Source: Laburnicola sp. R22_1
Taxonomy: Eukaryota; Ascomycota; Dothideomycetes; Pleosporales; Didymosphaeriaceae
Length of the DNA: 64,000 nucleotides
Assembly: GCA_014281115.1 (NCBI GenBank)
Contig: JACONQ010000018.1
Location: 124,001-188,000, forward strand
Reading direction: 5' to 3'
Both the position numbers and the translations under genes were made by a program. Below are positions 1 through 9,797 of the stretch, in pieces (position 1 is the first letter of the stretch; each line of letters opens with the position of its first letter). Below the pieces are notes generated by a model. It did not search any database, was not told the origin of the DNA, and worked only from the letters and a program-made list of their open reading frames with translations.

Positions 1-859
1 CGCCGCGGGCGGAGAGTTTGGTCATGTCGGCGGGTGTGAGGCCTAGTGCGTGGACGAGGGCGAGGTTGGGGTGCAGGATGTCGGTGCTGAGGCCGCTGCG
101 AGCGGAGATGAAGGGGAGAGAGTCGTAGTTTTCGTTGGACAGACAGCGGAATTCGTTGGCGGCTTCGGCGTCTGTGCCTTCGGCGATGTGCGCCATGTAC
201 CGGTTGTAGGTAGCGGCTTCTTCAGCAGTCACGGCGCGGGGCCCGTAGTTGCAATCGCCATTGCGGAGGATGCCGGGTTTGTCGTCCAGAGGGAAGACGT
301 CGTACATAGCTGCGGGGCTGTGGAGGCCTTGTTCCAGGCCGGCTGCGAAGTCGAGGTTTCGCGCGAGCCCGGGGGCCATGGCGCCGCCTACGATGGATGT
401 GGTGCCCGAGAAGATGTGGCGGAGTTCGCCCCATGTGGTTGCGAGGAGGGCGGTGTGGTTCACGGGGGGTTCGCGCTTGGTGTTGTTTCTTGTGCCGCGG
501 CGCCAGTCGTGGCGGTGGGTGACGCGGATGCCGGTATCTGGGAGGGGGTTGACGGTCGCCCATTCGAGGTGCTCGTGCGTGTTGATGAAGCCGGGGGAGA
601 TGACCGAGTTGGCGCAGTCGATCACTGTGCTGCTTTGTACGGAAGAGGACGGTGTGCAGTTGGCGCCGACGCTGACGATTCGGTCGTCGTATATGGCAAT
701 GTGACCGTTTTCGATGGCACCTTGAGGGGTGAGCACTGTGCCGCAAATATAAAGTGAGTTAGGGGGTCCTCGATAGAGAACTTTACAACTCGTGCATGGT
801 TGTGGAATCAAGACGATGAAAAGCGAGAGGGCCGCGAGTGACAGAACTGGTATTCGCAT
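1..859 (-). CDS. Secreted amidohydrolase, 5' part (runs off window)
   Basis: The reverse strand is open without a stop from an ATG at 859 to the window edge, giving about 286 residues, so the 3' end is missing. Residues 1-25 look like a signal peptide (MRIPVLSLAALSLFIVLIP, then Cys and Ser), so the product is probably secreted or vacuolar. The chain then follows the amidohydrolase (metallo-dependent hydrolase) pattern: an N-terminal beta segment with GTVLTPQGAIENGHIAIYDD, then VISPGFINTHEHLEW with the metal-binding H95-x-H97 pair. Members of this family hydrolyse C-N or C-Cl bonds in cyclic substrates. The exact substrate cannot be read here because the later His and Asp ligands lie outside the window. 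No intron is needed. Confidence 0.8.
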   Translation of the reverse strand, partial: MRIPVLSLAALSLFIVLIPQPCTSCKVLYRGPPNSLYICGTVLTPQGAIENGHIAIYDDRIVSVGANCTPSSSVQSSTVIDCANSVISPGFINTHEHLEWATVNPLPDTGIRVTHRHDWRRGTRNNTKREPPVNHTALLATTWGELRHIFSGTTSIVGGAMAPGLARNLDFAAGLEQGLHSPAAMYDVFPLDDKPGILRNGDCNYGPRAVTAEEAATYNRYMAHIAEGTDAEAANEFRCLSNENYDSLPFISARSGLSTDILHPNLALVHALGLTPADMTKLSARG

Positions 860-1596
860 AGTAGATGTTGACGTTGTGACGTTTCTCGAGAGGTTCGCGA
901 ATTACAAAGTTGAAGGGTTAGTCGACCTTATCAGATTTCAAAATCGAGACAACGCAACGACTAAGTACTACGGCGTGGATCCCCCCAGGCGATGACTCAT
1001 CGCCAAGTCTTACATGCGGGAACCAGCGGCAGCTCGTTCGCATGTCTCATTCGGTGAGTTTGTGTTTTGAAAGGATAAGAGCCAGATGGGCCTCATAGTG
1101 AAAGTCGGTACTTCGTAGGGACTGAGAGTACAGTGGGAACCGACGCGAGAGCGGGGAAAGGTAAACCATCGTCCAACATTGTTCACCGACAAAGTCGACC
1201 AGTATGTATTACTAGTTTCCCAAGGATGCGACAGTACCTTCCTGACCACAGCCTCACTAGAAAAACATTGTATCCCAAGCCCATCTCTTTTGAATCTGTG
1301 CATTAAATCGTATAATCCCACAGCTCCATGATCAGGCAGGGGGCCAGAGAGGTGTTGCGTACCAAATTCATCCTTGGTAGTGTCATTTGCTCCTACGCAA
1401 CAGTCATATAGTTCCATCTCAAGTCGAAATGCATTGACAATCTCTTAATCGTAGTATAGATCCAGGACTCGTATCGGGAGGTTCACCCTCTCACTCCCTT
1501 TGGCACGGCAGAGGCAGGCTTCGCGGAGACGTCATACCCGCGGTCGTGGCGCCCATACTGGATCGATTGGTAAAATTTACGGCTGGAACCTTCTTC
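860..1596. other. Intergenic, no gene seen
   Basis: Lies between the amidohydrolase start and the MFAP1-like stop. Only short open frames without family resemblance occur. It should hold the amidohydrolase promoter and the MFAP1 3' end. Confidence 0.5.
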
Positions 1597-2829
1597 TCAG
1601 TCACGGTCGTCCACCCTAGGGCGCTTACTCTCCCGATTCGACTCCTCGCCAAACCTCTTCCTCTCGCCCAACGGTTTCGCATTCGCACCTGTGGCGCCTT
1701 CTCCATCCCTCCGGCGATCTCTTCCGTTATCGCCATCAGAGCGGAAGCGCTCATCCAAGCCGTACTCGCCCTTATCCCTCGGCCGCCGCATATCCCCAAA
1801 GTCGCCCCACTTGCCCGTATCCTCGCTCTTCATATCCCTATATCTCGTCCTGCCCTTCTTGCCCAGCTTGGTCATATCGCGGATCTGCATGTACTCGGGC
1901 AGCACTTCACGATTCGTCTGATCCTCGAATCGTGCGCCCATGAGGTTCCGCTTGTCGATGCCCAGCTCAGCGAGGTCCTCTTGGAAGAAGGCGCCCTTGT
2001 GGAAGTACTTTTGCATGAACTGCATCTGGCCCCGGTCCGCATGCTCCTCCTTCTGCTTCTCGATGTGTTCGCGGTCTTCGGCTTCTCGTTCTGCGTCTGT
2101 GAGGTTCCGCCGGCGTTCGATCTCGGCGCGCTCCGCTTCGGCTTCTTCGATAGCGAGCCGTTCGCGCTTGATGCGCTTCAGTTCGCGCAGTTTCCAGGCA
2201 GCGTACTCAGCCTCGGGATCGAGCCCGTCGGTGTCGTCGACCGCGTTCATGTCGGCTTCGCCCACGTCGTCGTCCCAGTCCTTCTTCCCGGCTGCCTTCG
2301 CGGCGACGCGCTGCTCGATCTGCTCCTGCACCAACGCCCTCGTATGTTCCTGTCGCCGCCGCTCCTCTTCTGCTGCTACCTCTTCGGCCGTCTTCGGAGG
2401 CGCAGCCACCTTGTCGCGCTGGTTCTTCTTCAGAAACACAGGCCGCAGCAGCTTCTTGGGCGCCTCCTCCTCGCTGCTCTCCTCCTCTTCCGAGCTCTCT
2501 TCATCGCTCCCGCTCTCACTACTGCTTCCGTCTCCCTCGCTTTTGCCCTCGCCTTCCGCCTCGCTCTCAGTCTCAAACTCATCTTCCAGATGTTTGAGAT
2601 CGTGCTCTGCCTTTTTCCTCGACGCGAGGTGTGATTTGAGCGCTGACTTCGGGAACGACGAGGCTGCGGGAGGGGGTTTCGGTCTGGCGTAGGGCTTGGG
2701 CTTCTGCTCTTCCTCTGATTCTGACTCGCTGCTGGAGGGCTCTTCCACTTCGGCAGCGGCGGGCTTTCCGACAAAATGACGCGTGCGCACAGGCTGCGCA
2801 GTGAGCTTTTTGGTCCTCGGCGGCGGCAT
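1597..2829 (-). CDS. MFAP1/Spp381-type spliceosomal protein
   Basis: Uninterrupted 410-residue frame. The N-terminal half (about 25-130) is acidic and serine-rich with many SSESESEEE-like runs. The C-terminal half matches the MFAP1 domain: QKYFHKGAFFQEDLAELG, KRNLMGARFEDQTNREVLP, GKKGRTRYRDMKSEDTGKW, and a final Arg/Asp-rich tail. MFAP1 proteins belong to the U4/U6.U5 tri-snRNP and are needed for spliceosome activation in the nucleus. Length and layout fit fungal orthologues, and the ATG at 2829 begins MPPPRTKKLTAQPVR. The pogo element 5' end lies only about 100 bp upstream of this start, so the promoter has been split or moved. Confidence 0.9.
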   Translation of the reverse strand: MPPPRTKKLTAQPVRTRHFVGKPAAAEVEEPSSSESESEEEQKPKPYARPKPPPAASSFPKSALKSHLASRKKAEHDLKHLEDEFETESEAEGEGKSEGDGSSSESGSDEESSEEEESSEEEAPKKLLRPVFLKKNQRDKVAAPPKTAEEVAAEEERRRQEHTRALVQEQIEQRVAAKAAGKKDWDDDVGEADMNAVDDTDGLDPEAEYAAWKLRELKRIKRERLAIEEAEAERAEIERRRNLTDAEREAEDREHIEKQKEEHADRGQMQFMQKYFHKGAFFQEDLAELGIDKRNLMGARFEDQTNREVLPEYMQIRDMTKLGKKGRTRYRDMKSEDTGKWGDFGDMRRPRDKGEYGLDERFRSDGDNGRDRRRDGEGATGANAKPLGERKRFGEESNRESKRPRVDDRD

Positions 2830-2930
2830 TGTGGGAATGGGTAGGGTCAGAAGGCGCTCACGATTGCGCGTGAGACTGATGGAGAGCTGGGGACCTAAAA
2901 GTTCACGAGCTCGATGCCGCGGCTCAGTTA

Positions 2931-2971
2931 ACGTGTTTGATCACGTAATGCACGCTATCGCGTAATGCACG
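2931..2971 (+). repeat. Left terminal inverted repeat of pogo element (41 bp)
   Basis: Begins acgtgtttgatcacgtaatg and is the exact reverse complement of 5022-5062. It holds two direct copies of the 11-mer cgtaatgcacg (2944-2954 and 2961-2971), a layout typical of paired transposase binding sites. Confidence 0.95.
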
Positions 2972-3019
2972 CGCCCCACCAAAATCGCGAAATATTCAAC
3001 CCACCATAACTCCACCAAT

Positions 3020-4898
3020 ATGGCTCCAATCGACGAGGCTCTTGCGGCAATCGAATTGCTGAAACCAGGAGAACATTTTACATATACAGAAATCGCCGAA
3101 AGATTCGGGGTTAGCCGGTCAACTCTGTCGCGGCGCGCGCGTAATAAAACCCAATCGATGGCGCGTAAGCTCGAAAATCAACAAATACTCAACGCTACGC
3201 AGGAAGCAACGCTCGTACGGTATATTCAAGACCTCTCAGCGCGAGGGCTACCTCCTACAAGCCATATGATACGAAACTTCGCGTCAGAAATAGCTGGAAA
3301 ATACGTTGGGACTTGCTGGCCGTCACGCTTCATTGAGCGCCACAAACTCGACTTAATATCGCGATGGACATCCGGCATTGACGCCTCACGCCGCAGAGCT
3401 GATTCGGCCTTCAAGTACGCGCTGTACTTCAAGCTATTAGCTAAAAAAATCGAGCAATACAACGTTGACGCGCGCCATATTTACAATATGGATGAGAAGG
3501 GATTTCTTATTGGAATCCTCTCCAAATCAAAGCGCGTCTTTTCTCGCGAGCAATACGAGCGCGGGAAGTTCAAATCGATGCTCCAGGACGGCAATCGCGA
3601 GTGGATAACTTCAATAGCCTGTATTTGCGCCGACGGCTCTACCCTCACGCCTGCCCTCATTTATCAGGCAGCCTCTGGCAACGTACAAGACACCTGGCTC
3701 CAGGATTTCAACCCTGAAATCCACAAGGCTTTTTCACCTCCTCGCCCTCAGGATGGACCAATAACGATATCGGGCTCAGCTGGCTCAAACAGGTGTTCAA
3801 CCGCGAGACGAAGGCAAAGGCAAGGACGTCGTACCGCCTCTTGATTGTCGATGGGCATGGATCTCACGTGACAAAGGATTTCATCGATTTCTGCGACGCC
3901 AATAAGATCCTGCTGGTAATATTTCCGCCTCACAGCACCCATACGCTTCAGCCGCTGGATGTGGGCGTCTTCGGGCCTCTCGCGAGCGCGTACAGCAACG
4001 GCCTCGCGAGCTTTATGGACGCCTGCCAGGGCCTCTCCAGCATCACAAAGAGGGACTTTTTCAGGATATTCTGGGCCGCCTGGGAGCGCGCGCTGACGTC
4101 AGCAACGGTCCTTAAGGCCTTTGAGGCTACTGGGATCGTGCCCTTAGATCCCGACAGGATCCTCAAGCGATTTAAAACTCGCGAGCCTGAGCGCCCCAGC
4201 TCGAGCGAGAGCAGCACGTCGGTCCTTAGCGCCAGCGACTGGCGTAAAATCGAGCGCTTATTACGTCAAGTTGTTGAAGATATTTACGAGTCTCAGGCTG
4301 CCAAACTCTCGCGTACGCTCCACTCGATTTCAGCGAAAAATCAGATCCTTAAGCACGAAAATACTCAGCTCAAAGAGGCCCTCGTTAACGAGCGCAAGCG
4401 CCGCCAGCGGGTAAGGCCCTGGCGCTCGAGACGCCGGAGGATTACAATGGTGGCGCGATTTTCTGGTCGCCAGCCAAGGTCCAGAGGGCTCGCGACTGGC
4501 AGGCACAAAAGGACGCGGAGGAGAAGGAGATACAGCTTCAAAAGGACATCCAGGCCCAGCTCAGAGAGCAGAGCAAGCTTGAAAAGCAAGCCCTCTTGCA
4601 ACAGCGACGCTTTGAAAAGGCTCAGGCTCAAGCAGAGCGCGCTCGCGAGCGCGAGCTGAAGGCTATTGAAGCTCAAGAAAAGCGAGAGGCCCGCGCAATT
4701 GAAAAACAACTCCGCGACGAGCTCAAAGCTTCCCAAAAGGGTAATCAACGTAGCCTCAAGCCTCCAGCAAAAAATCCGAAAGATATTGAGCTTGTACAGC
4801 CTGAGTTACAGCCTGTCAAAGTTGACGAGCCCGAGATGCCCGAGATCGCGCCCACGACGCGCACACGTCAAATACGCCTCCCAGAGCGCTACAGGTAG
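3020..4898 (+). pseudogene. Pogo/Fot1 transposase with two frameshifts
   Basis: Starts at the ATG at 3020. The N-terminus carries a helix-turn-helix (HFTYTEIAERFGVSRSTLSR) and a CENP-B-like second DNA-binding block. The DDE_1 catalytic core follows, with the first Asp in IYNMDEKGF, the second in LLIVDGHGSH and the third in LQPLDVGVFGPL. The C-terminus is a Glu/Lys/Arg-rich coiled coil. The frame changes at about 3730-3735, in a short T run, and again at about 4408-4411, in a GGG run. Each change looks like loss of one base, and the protein continues at once in the next frame to a stop at 4898. Either the copy is dead or the assembly has two homopolymer errors. No strong RIP-type AT bias is visible. 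Confidence 0.9.
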
Positions 4899-5021
4899 CC
4901 AATAGAAGGGCTGTATTTGTTGAATAAGCTCTTCCGATTATTACTCCAGAAAATCCGACGATTTTACAATATATACAAGCTGTACAGCTTCAAGTTGTGG
5001 ATGGGCGGAAATCGCCGAAAA

Positions 5022-5062
5022 CGTGCATTACGCGATAGCGTGCATTACGTGATCAAACACGT
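5022..5062 (-). repeat. Right terminal inverted repeat of pogo element (41 bp)
   Basis: Exact inverted copy of 2931-2971 with no mismatch over 41 bases, followed by the TA target duplication at 5063-5064. Confidence 0.95.
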
Positions 5063-5402
5063 TAGCGCCTTGGCGACCGTGGCCGGCACCCGCAACAATT
5101 CGTGTATAGTTGTTGTATTACCTATCCTGGTCCTGACTCTTCTCAGAACACAATACGACCTGCACTTGCAATACATCTAGTCCTTCCTGAGCCCACTCTA
5201 TGACCAACTGTTCAAGAGACCTCGTCGTATCACACGACCCACTCTCACATAGCTCCATGAAGGTAGCATCCACCTCAAAATGCGAACAACACCCAACGCT
5301 CCGTACATATACCGCATCTGAAGCCTCAACCTTCTCCTCCGTAGAAAAAATCTCCATGTTCCCCGACGAGGAAGACCCGATGCATCAAAGACACTGCTCA
5401 TA

Positions 5403-8241
5403 CTACAGCGAGTAATACCAGGCGGTGTCCGCTATGAAAGTTGGTCCCACGTACGATACAGCTTTTGCTGCACGTTGGAAAGCGTACCAAAGCATATGTG
5501 TGAAATTGTGCAAATTGTCTGCCCGCCACCTCATCTCGTCGTCAAGAACAAAGTAATGAGCCGGCCTAGCCTATATCTCTGATGTCAGTATAGCCAGCGA
5601 GTGCCGGACGACAGGCGATACATACGTGCCCTTGATGGCCGAATGCGCCTGCAGCTAAAAGTTGAGGCGGTTCAGATCAGTGACGACCCTGTTGACGAGG
5701 AAACCCGGTCGAGGATTGTAGTTGCTCTTGTCAACCTTACTACCCGTCGCCGGATCGCGAAAGGGTGCCTTGATGCTTGTACAATCCTGACTTCTTGTTG
5801 GGAGGAACCGGCTGCCATGTCGCTTGGTGACGACCATGTAGGTCAATAGCAATTTCTTGCTGCTGTTGGCACCGTCGCAGAGCTCTTGATAGGCCTTTTT
5901 GACGGCAGCGACTTCGGTCTACGAGTACTCTGCAAACTGTGATTCGCTAATGCCGTCCCTGTAGAACACCATGAAATCAGGAAAAACCTTTGGTAAGTCA
6001 GCAAAATTCGTCCATGGGAGTGAATATAGGGTGCGTGCAGGATTGCAGCTGCATCACTGCGTAGGACCAGCTACTTTCGCCTCTGTTATTCGTAGCCCAT
6101 GCTCGTAGGCGCTCTTTGACCATGCTCTGCATATCGTCGATCAACTGGGAATTGCGTTAGTGTACCTCCACTGGGCTTCTGCGATAGTCAACGGGTGAAG
6201 TTGGGGAAAATACCTCCTGACCGCCAGTCTGAAGCCTCATCGAGCCAGGATAATTCATGAATCTTGCATCCACGCTCCCAACAACACAAGCTACACTTGG
6301 GCTTCCAGAAGCACTGAGCTTTCCAGGGTGGGTTACATCTGTTCCCAGTACCATCGTTTGATGCGTTCGTCCACCAAGTATGCTGTCGAACTTAAGTGTC
6401 CAGTTGTCTCCTCACATTTTCATATTGACCTTCATGGCGAGATTGGTGTAAAACTCGGCATTTGCTTTTGAACCCTTATTGGACGTGACACAAAGGCTAT
6501 GTCGTCCATACTCAATGTCGTCCATACTCAATGTCGGAGGCTCCCTTGATCGCATCGTATCTGGCTTCTGTGATATCGGGTAGCACGAAGATTGAGCAGT
6601 CGCCAACTTTTGTGACAGGAAACCACTCATGAAGCTTGACCCGGAGCTGCTTCACCTCCTCAAGAAGCCTTCCCTTGGTGTCGAGACCCCTTGTCTGTGC
6701 TGCAATCAGAGCACCCATTACCTCGATGTATGGTACTGGATCCGTAACCCCCATGCCGAGGATCTTCAGCTGCTTCACCATATCGTCGGCGAAAGTCTGG
6801 ACTTGTCTTCCATGCATCGAGAAAGGCAATGCAAGGGCATGCAGCTGGTTGACTGTCTTCGGGAATGCGAAGCGTGCGTTGCCCTCAAAGTTGAATGCAC
6901 TGGCGATGATCCTAAATTCTTTGCCTTGACCGCCACTCACCTGAGGCGTTGCCATGAATCGCGAGAAGAACCTGATCAGATTTTTGCCCATGTAATGCCC
7001 ATATCGCGAAGAGTTGTCTGTTGTTCCTTGACTCCCAGCTTTGGCAGTCCTTCGAGCTCAATCAGGCCAAAATTGTGTCCTGGTTTGCGGCAAGCAATTT
7101 TCATCATGTCTTTTGTGTGAGCTGTATTTAATCTGACGTGCGTTTGTTGTTCTGGAACGATCTCGAGTAGGTCGGCAGGAATCCAGATATAGCCGCGAGG
7201 GATTGCTCACGCATTTGTTCTTCTGAACCGGGACGTCCGCGGACCGGTTTCGAGCTACCAACATTGACACACAGTACGTCTTTGCGGGTTCTGATGGGAG
7301 GGCTCATCTGAGAACTGTAGTATTGAAAGACGGTAGTCTCGTGGACATCAGCCGGGTCCAAGACCGTCTGGCCTTCGGCATTTCGATCCCGCTTGTAGAA
7401 CTTTTGCCTTTCTGTAGAAAGGCCAAATGAACTGAAGATCTTGCGTCGATTATGCTCATCATTCATGTCCACGTTGTCGCTGTAGTTCTGACGGCGATAG
7501 GTGATCCTGACAGAGCAGTTTCTGAGCATCTTCTCGATGTACTTGATGGTGTCTTCTCTCGGCGGGCCCATCACCGCACGAAATTCGCATACTAAAATCG
7601 GCGGCAGAAACACACCGGTAACAGGCTTGATGTTGAGCAGAGGTCCGGTGACACTGGGACGAATGGATGTCTGATAGCCACGGTGCACGAACACCGCCAG
7701 TCATTAGATCGTATCCATGCCTGATGTAGAACGTGTTTGCTCCGGCCTGGATGAGATCGGCATGCTGATTATGGACGGCACGAGTGACGATTGCTTCGAG
7801 TGCCCTGGTTTCATCTGCGAGTTCAGATGCGGGCTTTTTAGAGAAGGCATCGTCGATATCCAGCTGCTTGAAGAAAGATATGTCCAACATGAGATTGTCC
7901 CTCTGGCCCTTTCTACCGGGTACGCTCCAGGGACACGGTCCTTTTGTGGCGTTCCCGTCCATGAATTTAGAAATGCACTAGAGCTCCTTGTAATTGGTGG
8001 CGGAAGTAACCTGTCGCATGTCAAGGGTATTGGAGCTTGCAAGAGCTTCGTATGCGCTCTGGATCTCGCCGCGTGCCTTGACGTCACACCGGGCACCGTT
8101 TTGTGTGGTAAAGTAAAACGATAGCGAGTAGACGAAGACGGTCTTTGGCATTGCATTGACTTTCAAGAAGTTGGTAATGAACAGGCTCGCCGTGATTCCT
8201 GATGTCGGCCCTCGAGCGGGGAGGACCTCAACTATCAACAA
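5403..8241 (-). pseudogene. Argonaute (QDE-2/PIWI family) pseudogene
   Basis: Read on the reverse strand, this is a nearly full-length Argonaute relic. It has an N-domain (ITNFLKVNAMPKTVFVYSLS), linker and PAZ pieces (LCVNVGSSKPV, GYIWIPADLLEIVPEQ, TKDMMKIACRKPGHNFGLIE), a MID part (VGDCSIFVLPDI, YTNLAMKVNMKM) and a PIWI domain. All four slicer positions are still readable: MVLGTDVTHPGK, TGGQE, VFYRDGISESQF and RPAHYFVLDDEM. Damage includes nonsense codons at 7978-7980, 6412-6414, 5919-5921 and 5655-5657. Frame changes lie near 7700, 7230 and 6985. A 16-bp tandem duplication at 6505-6536 also shifts the frame. At least one intron is intact (near 6120-6205, with a CACTAAC branch site). The start codon is not identifiable. 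It resembles the Argonaute gene at 34800 but is clearly divergent. Confidence 0.88.
6505..6536. repeat. 16-bp tandem duplication inside Argonaute pseudogene
   Basis: The unit tccatactcaatgtcg occurs twice in a row (6505-6520 and 6521-6536). Because 16 is not a multiple of three, the extra copy shifts the reading frame in the MID region, repeating the residues DIEYGRH. Confidence 0.9.
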
Positions 8242-9090
8242 GCTTCTACGTCAGACGGAAACCGCGCGCTCCGAGAGACCCGCACCACCTGGGCACCTAG
8301 GTATACACATGCGCGTGTCTTGTCCGTCGGGTAGGCATGCATCGTTGTATAAGCTCAATACTTGAGCCCGCGCTGCTTTGCATGCATCATCAAAGTGTCT
8401 AGCTGCGGTGCACGATTGGGGATTCTCGCAGTGAGCTACCTCAGGGTGTATGCAGGAGGCAGCCCGTGTGGAAGCGACATCGGGCGTTGTGAACTGTGAA
8501 CACTTGTGAATGCAAGCATGGATCATAACGGCCTAACCGGATTTGGACAAGTATCAATGGATGCAGTGCATGAGTGATCGCTCAACACTGTGAACGCCCT
8601 CACAGCTTGCACTGGCGACGACGTCTTACCGAAACATGCTTCCACGTCTACCGTTCACATTTTCAAGTGTCGATAGCTGCCACTCGTTTGAGCCACGTAA
8701 CCGAATATCTACATACCCGCCCAGTCAAAGTCTCAGCGCCACTCTACACTGAGACAAACACCAATCGTATTCGCAACAAACAGGAGCAACATCAAAGCCT
8801 AGCTCATATTCATGGACAGAATAGTAATCTTAAGCACAAATGACGGGTGAATATGTTTCGATACGTGTCCGAGCGACCCAAAACGAACAGTCTGCTTTTC
8901 ACCACCCAGAACACGTTCACTCAACTTCGACTTATCCAGCCACCCCATTCACTACGCTCCCTTCTTTCCATGTATACACCATAAGCTTTGGCCCAGCAAC
9001 CGCATCTTCTTTTTTCCGTATTGACCAAGGCTCACGCACTACGTAAAATTCACGACCACGCACTTCTCCACTGCACGCCCGACAAAAGCT
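8242..9090. other. Intergenic, no gene seen
   Basis: No open frame with family resemblance on either strand. It may include the lost 5' end of the Argonaute pseudogene. Confidence 0.4.
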
Positions 9091-9745
9091 CAACTCCACG
9101 CACGTATACAGCCCAACTCTACGCTCTCAAAAGCTCAACTGCACGCTTGTATACAGCTTGATTCCACGTTGGTAAACAGCCCAGCTGCACGCTCGTACAC
9201 AGCGCTTGTCCGCACGCTCATATACAGCTCACCTCAACTCTTGTATACAGCTCACCTCAACTCTTGTATACAGCTCGACTGCACATTGTATACAGCTCAA
9301 ATCGACGCTGTTGGCATCTTACAACTGCACACTCATCAAAAGCTCACCTGCACTCCGGTATACAGCTCACTGCACTCCGGTATACAGCTCACTGCACTCC
9401 GGTATACAGCTCACTGCACTCCGGTATACAGCTCACTGCACTCCCGCATACAGCTCAACTTCTCGCTCGTCATCAGCAAAACACCACACTCTTGACATCG
9501 GCAACTGCACGCCCATCTACAGCTCAACTCCACACCCGTCAATAGCGAAGCACCACGCTCTTGACATCGCCAACTCCAAAGCTCGTATACAGCTCACTGC
9601 ACACGGTATACTCCACGCCCGTCATCAGCAAAAACCACGCTCCTGACATCGCCAACTGCACGCCCGTATACAGCTCACTGTCCACGGTATACAGCTCAAC
9701 TCCACACTTGTCAACAGCAAAACACCAAGCTCTTGACATCTCCCA
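9091..9745. repeat. Minisatellite-like region built on tatacagctca
   Basis: The 11-mer tatacagctca and close variants recur more than a dozen times, first at irregular spacing, then as exact 22-bp tandem units, then within longer units that also contain gtcatcagcaaaacaccac and gctcttgacatcgccaactg. The array stops about 50 bp before the SAP-protein start codon, so it forms most of that gene's upstream region. It also leaves a long open frame upstream of and in frame with the gene, which I do not treat as coding. Confidence 0.85.
9348..9457. repeat. Five tandem 22-bp units
   Basis: Units at 9348, 9370, 9392, 9414 and 9436. The consensus starts ctgcactccggtatacagct and ends ca. The first four units are identical, and the fifth differs at a few bases (cccgca in place of ccggta). 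Identity between units indicates recent expansion. Confidence 0.9.
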
Positions 9746-9797
9746 CCACACAAAACACACCAACTCTTCACCTCCCAACATCAACTCAACAAACAAA

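Larger units (their letters stand above)
2931..5062 (+). mobile_element. Fot1/pogo-type DNA transposon, 2.13 kb, complete ends
   Basis: A 2132-bp element bounded by perfect 41-bp terminal inverted repeats and flanked by TA on both sides (2929-2930 and 5063-5064). TA duplication is the hallmark of Tc1/mariner/pogo insertion. It encodes one transposase-type protein of about 625 codons in three frame segments. Size, TIR length and domain order fit the fungal Fot1/Pot2 branch of pogo. The ends look competent for mobilisation in trans, while the transposase frame is broken twice. Confidence 0.95.

Noticed and set aside
1010..1417. 135-codon leftward frame
   Set aside because: No family resemblance, no exon partner and ordinary intergenic composition.
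1546..2692. Long rightward frames opposite the MFAP1-like gene
   Set aside because: Mirror frames of a repetitive acidic/basic coding sequence. Only the reverse strand gives a conserved protein.
9348..9457. CRISPR-like array
   Set aside because: Repeats are directly tandem without unique spacers, and the genome is eukaryotic. It is a minisatellite.
9561..9797. N-terminal extension of the SAP protein through the minisatellite
   Set aside because: The frame is open only because the repeat lacks stops. The ATG at 9798 has good context and begins a sensible basic N-terminus.
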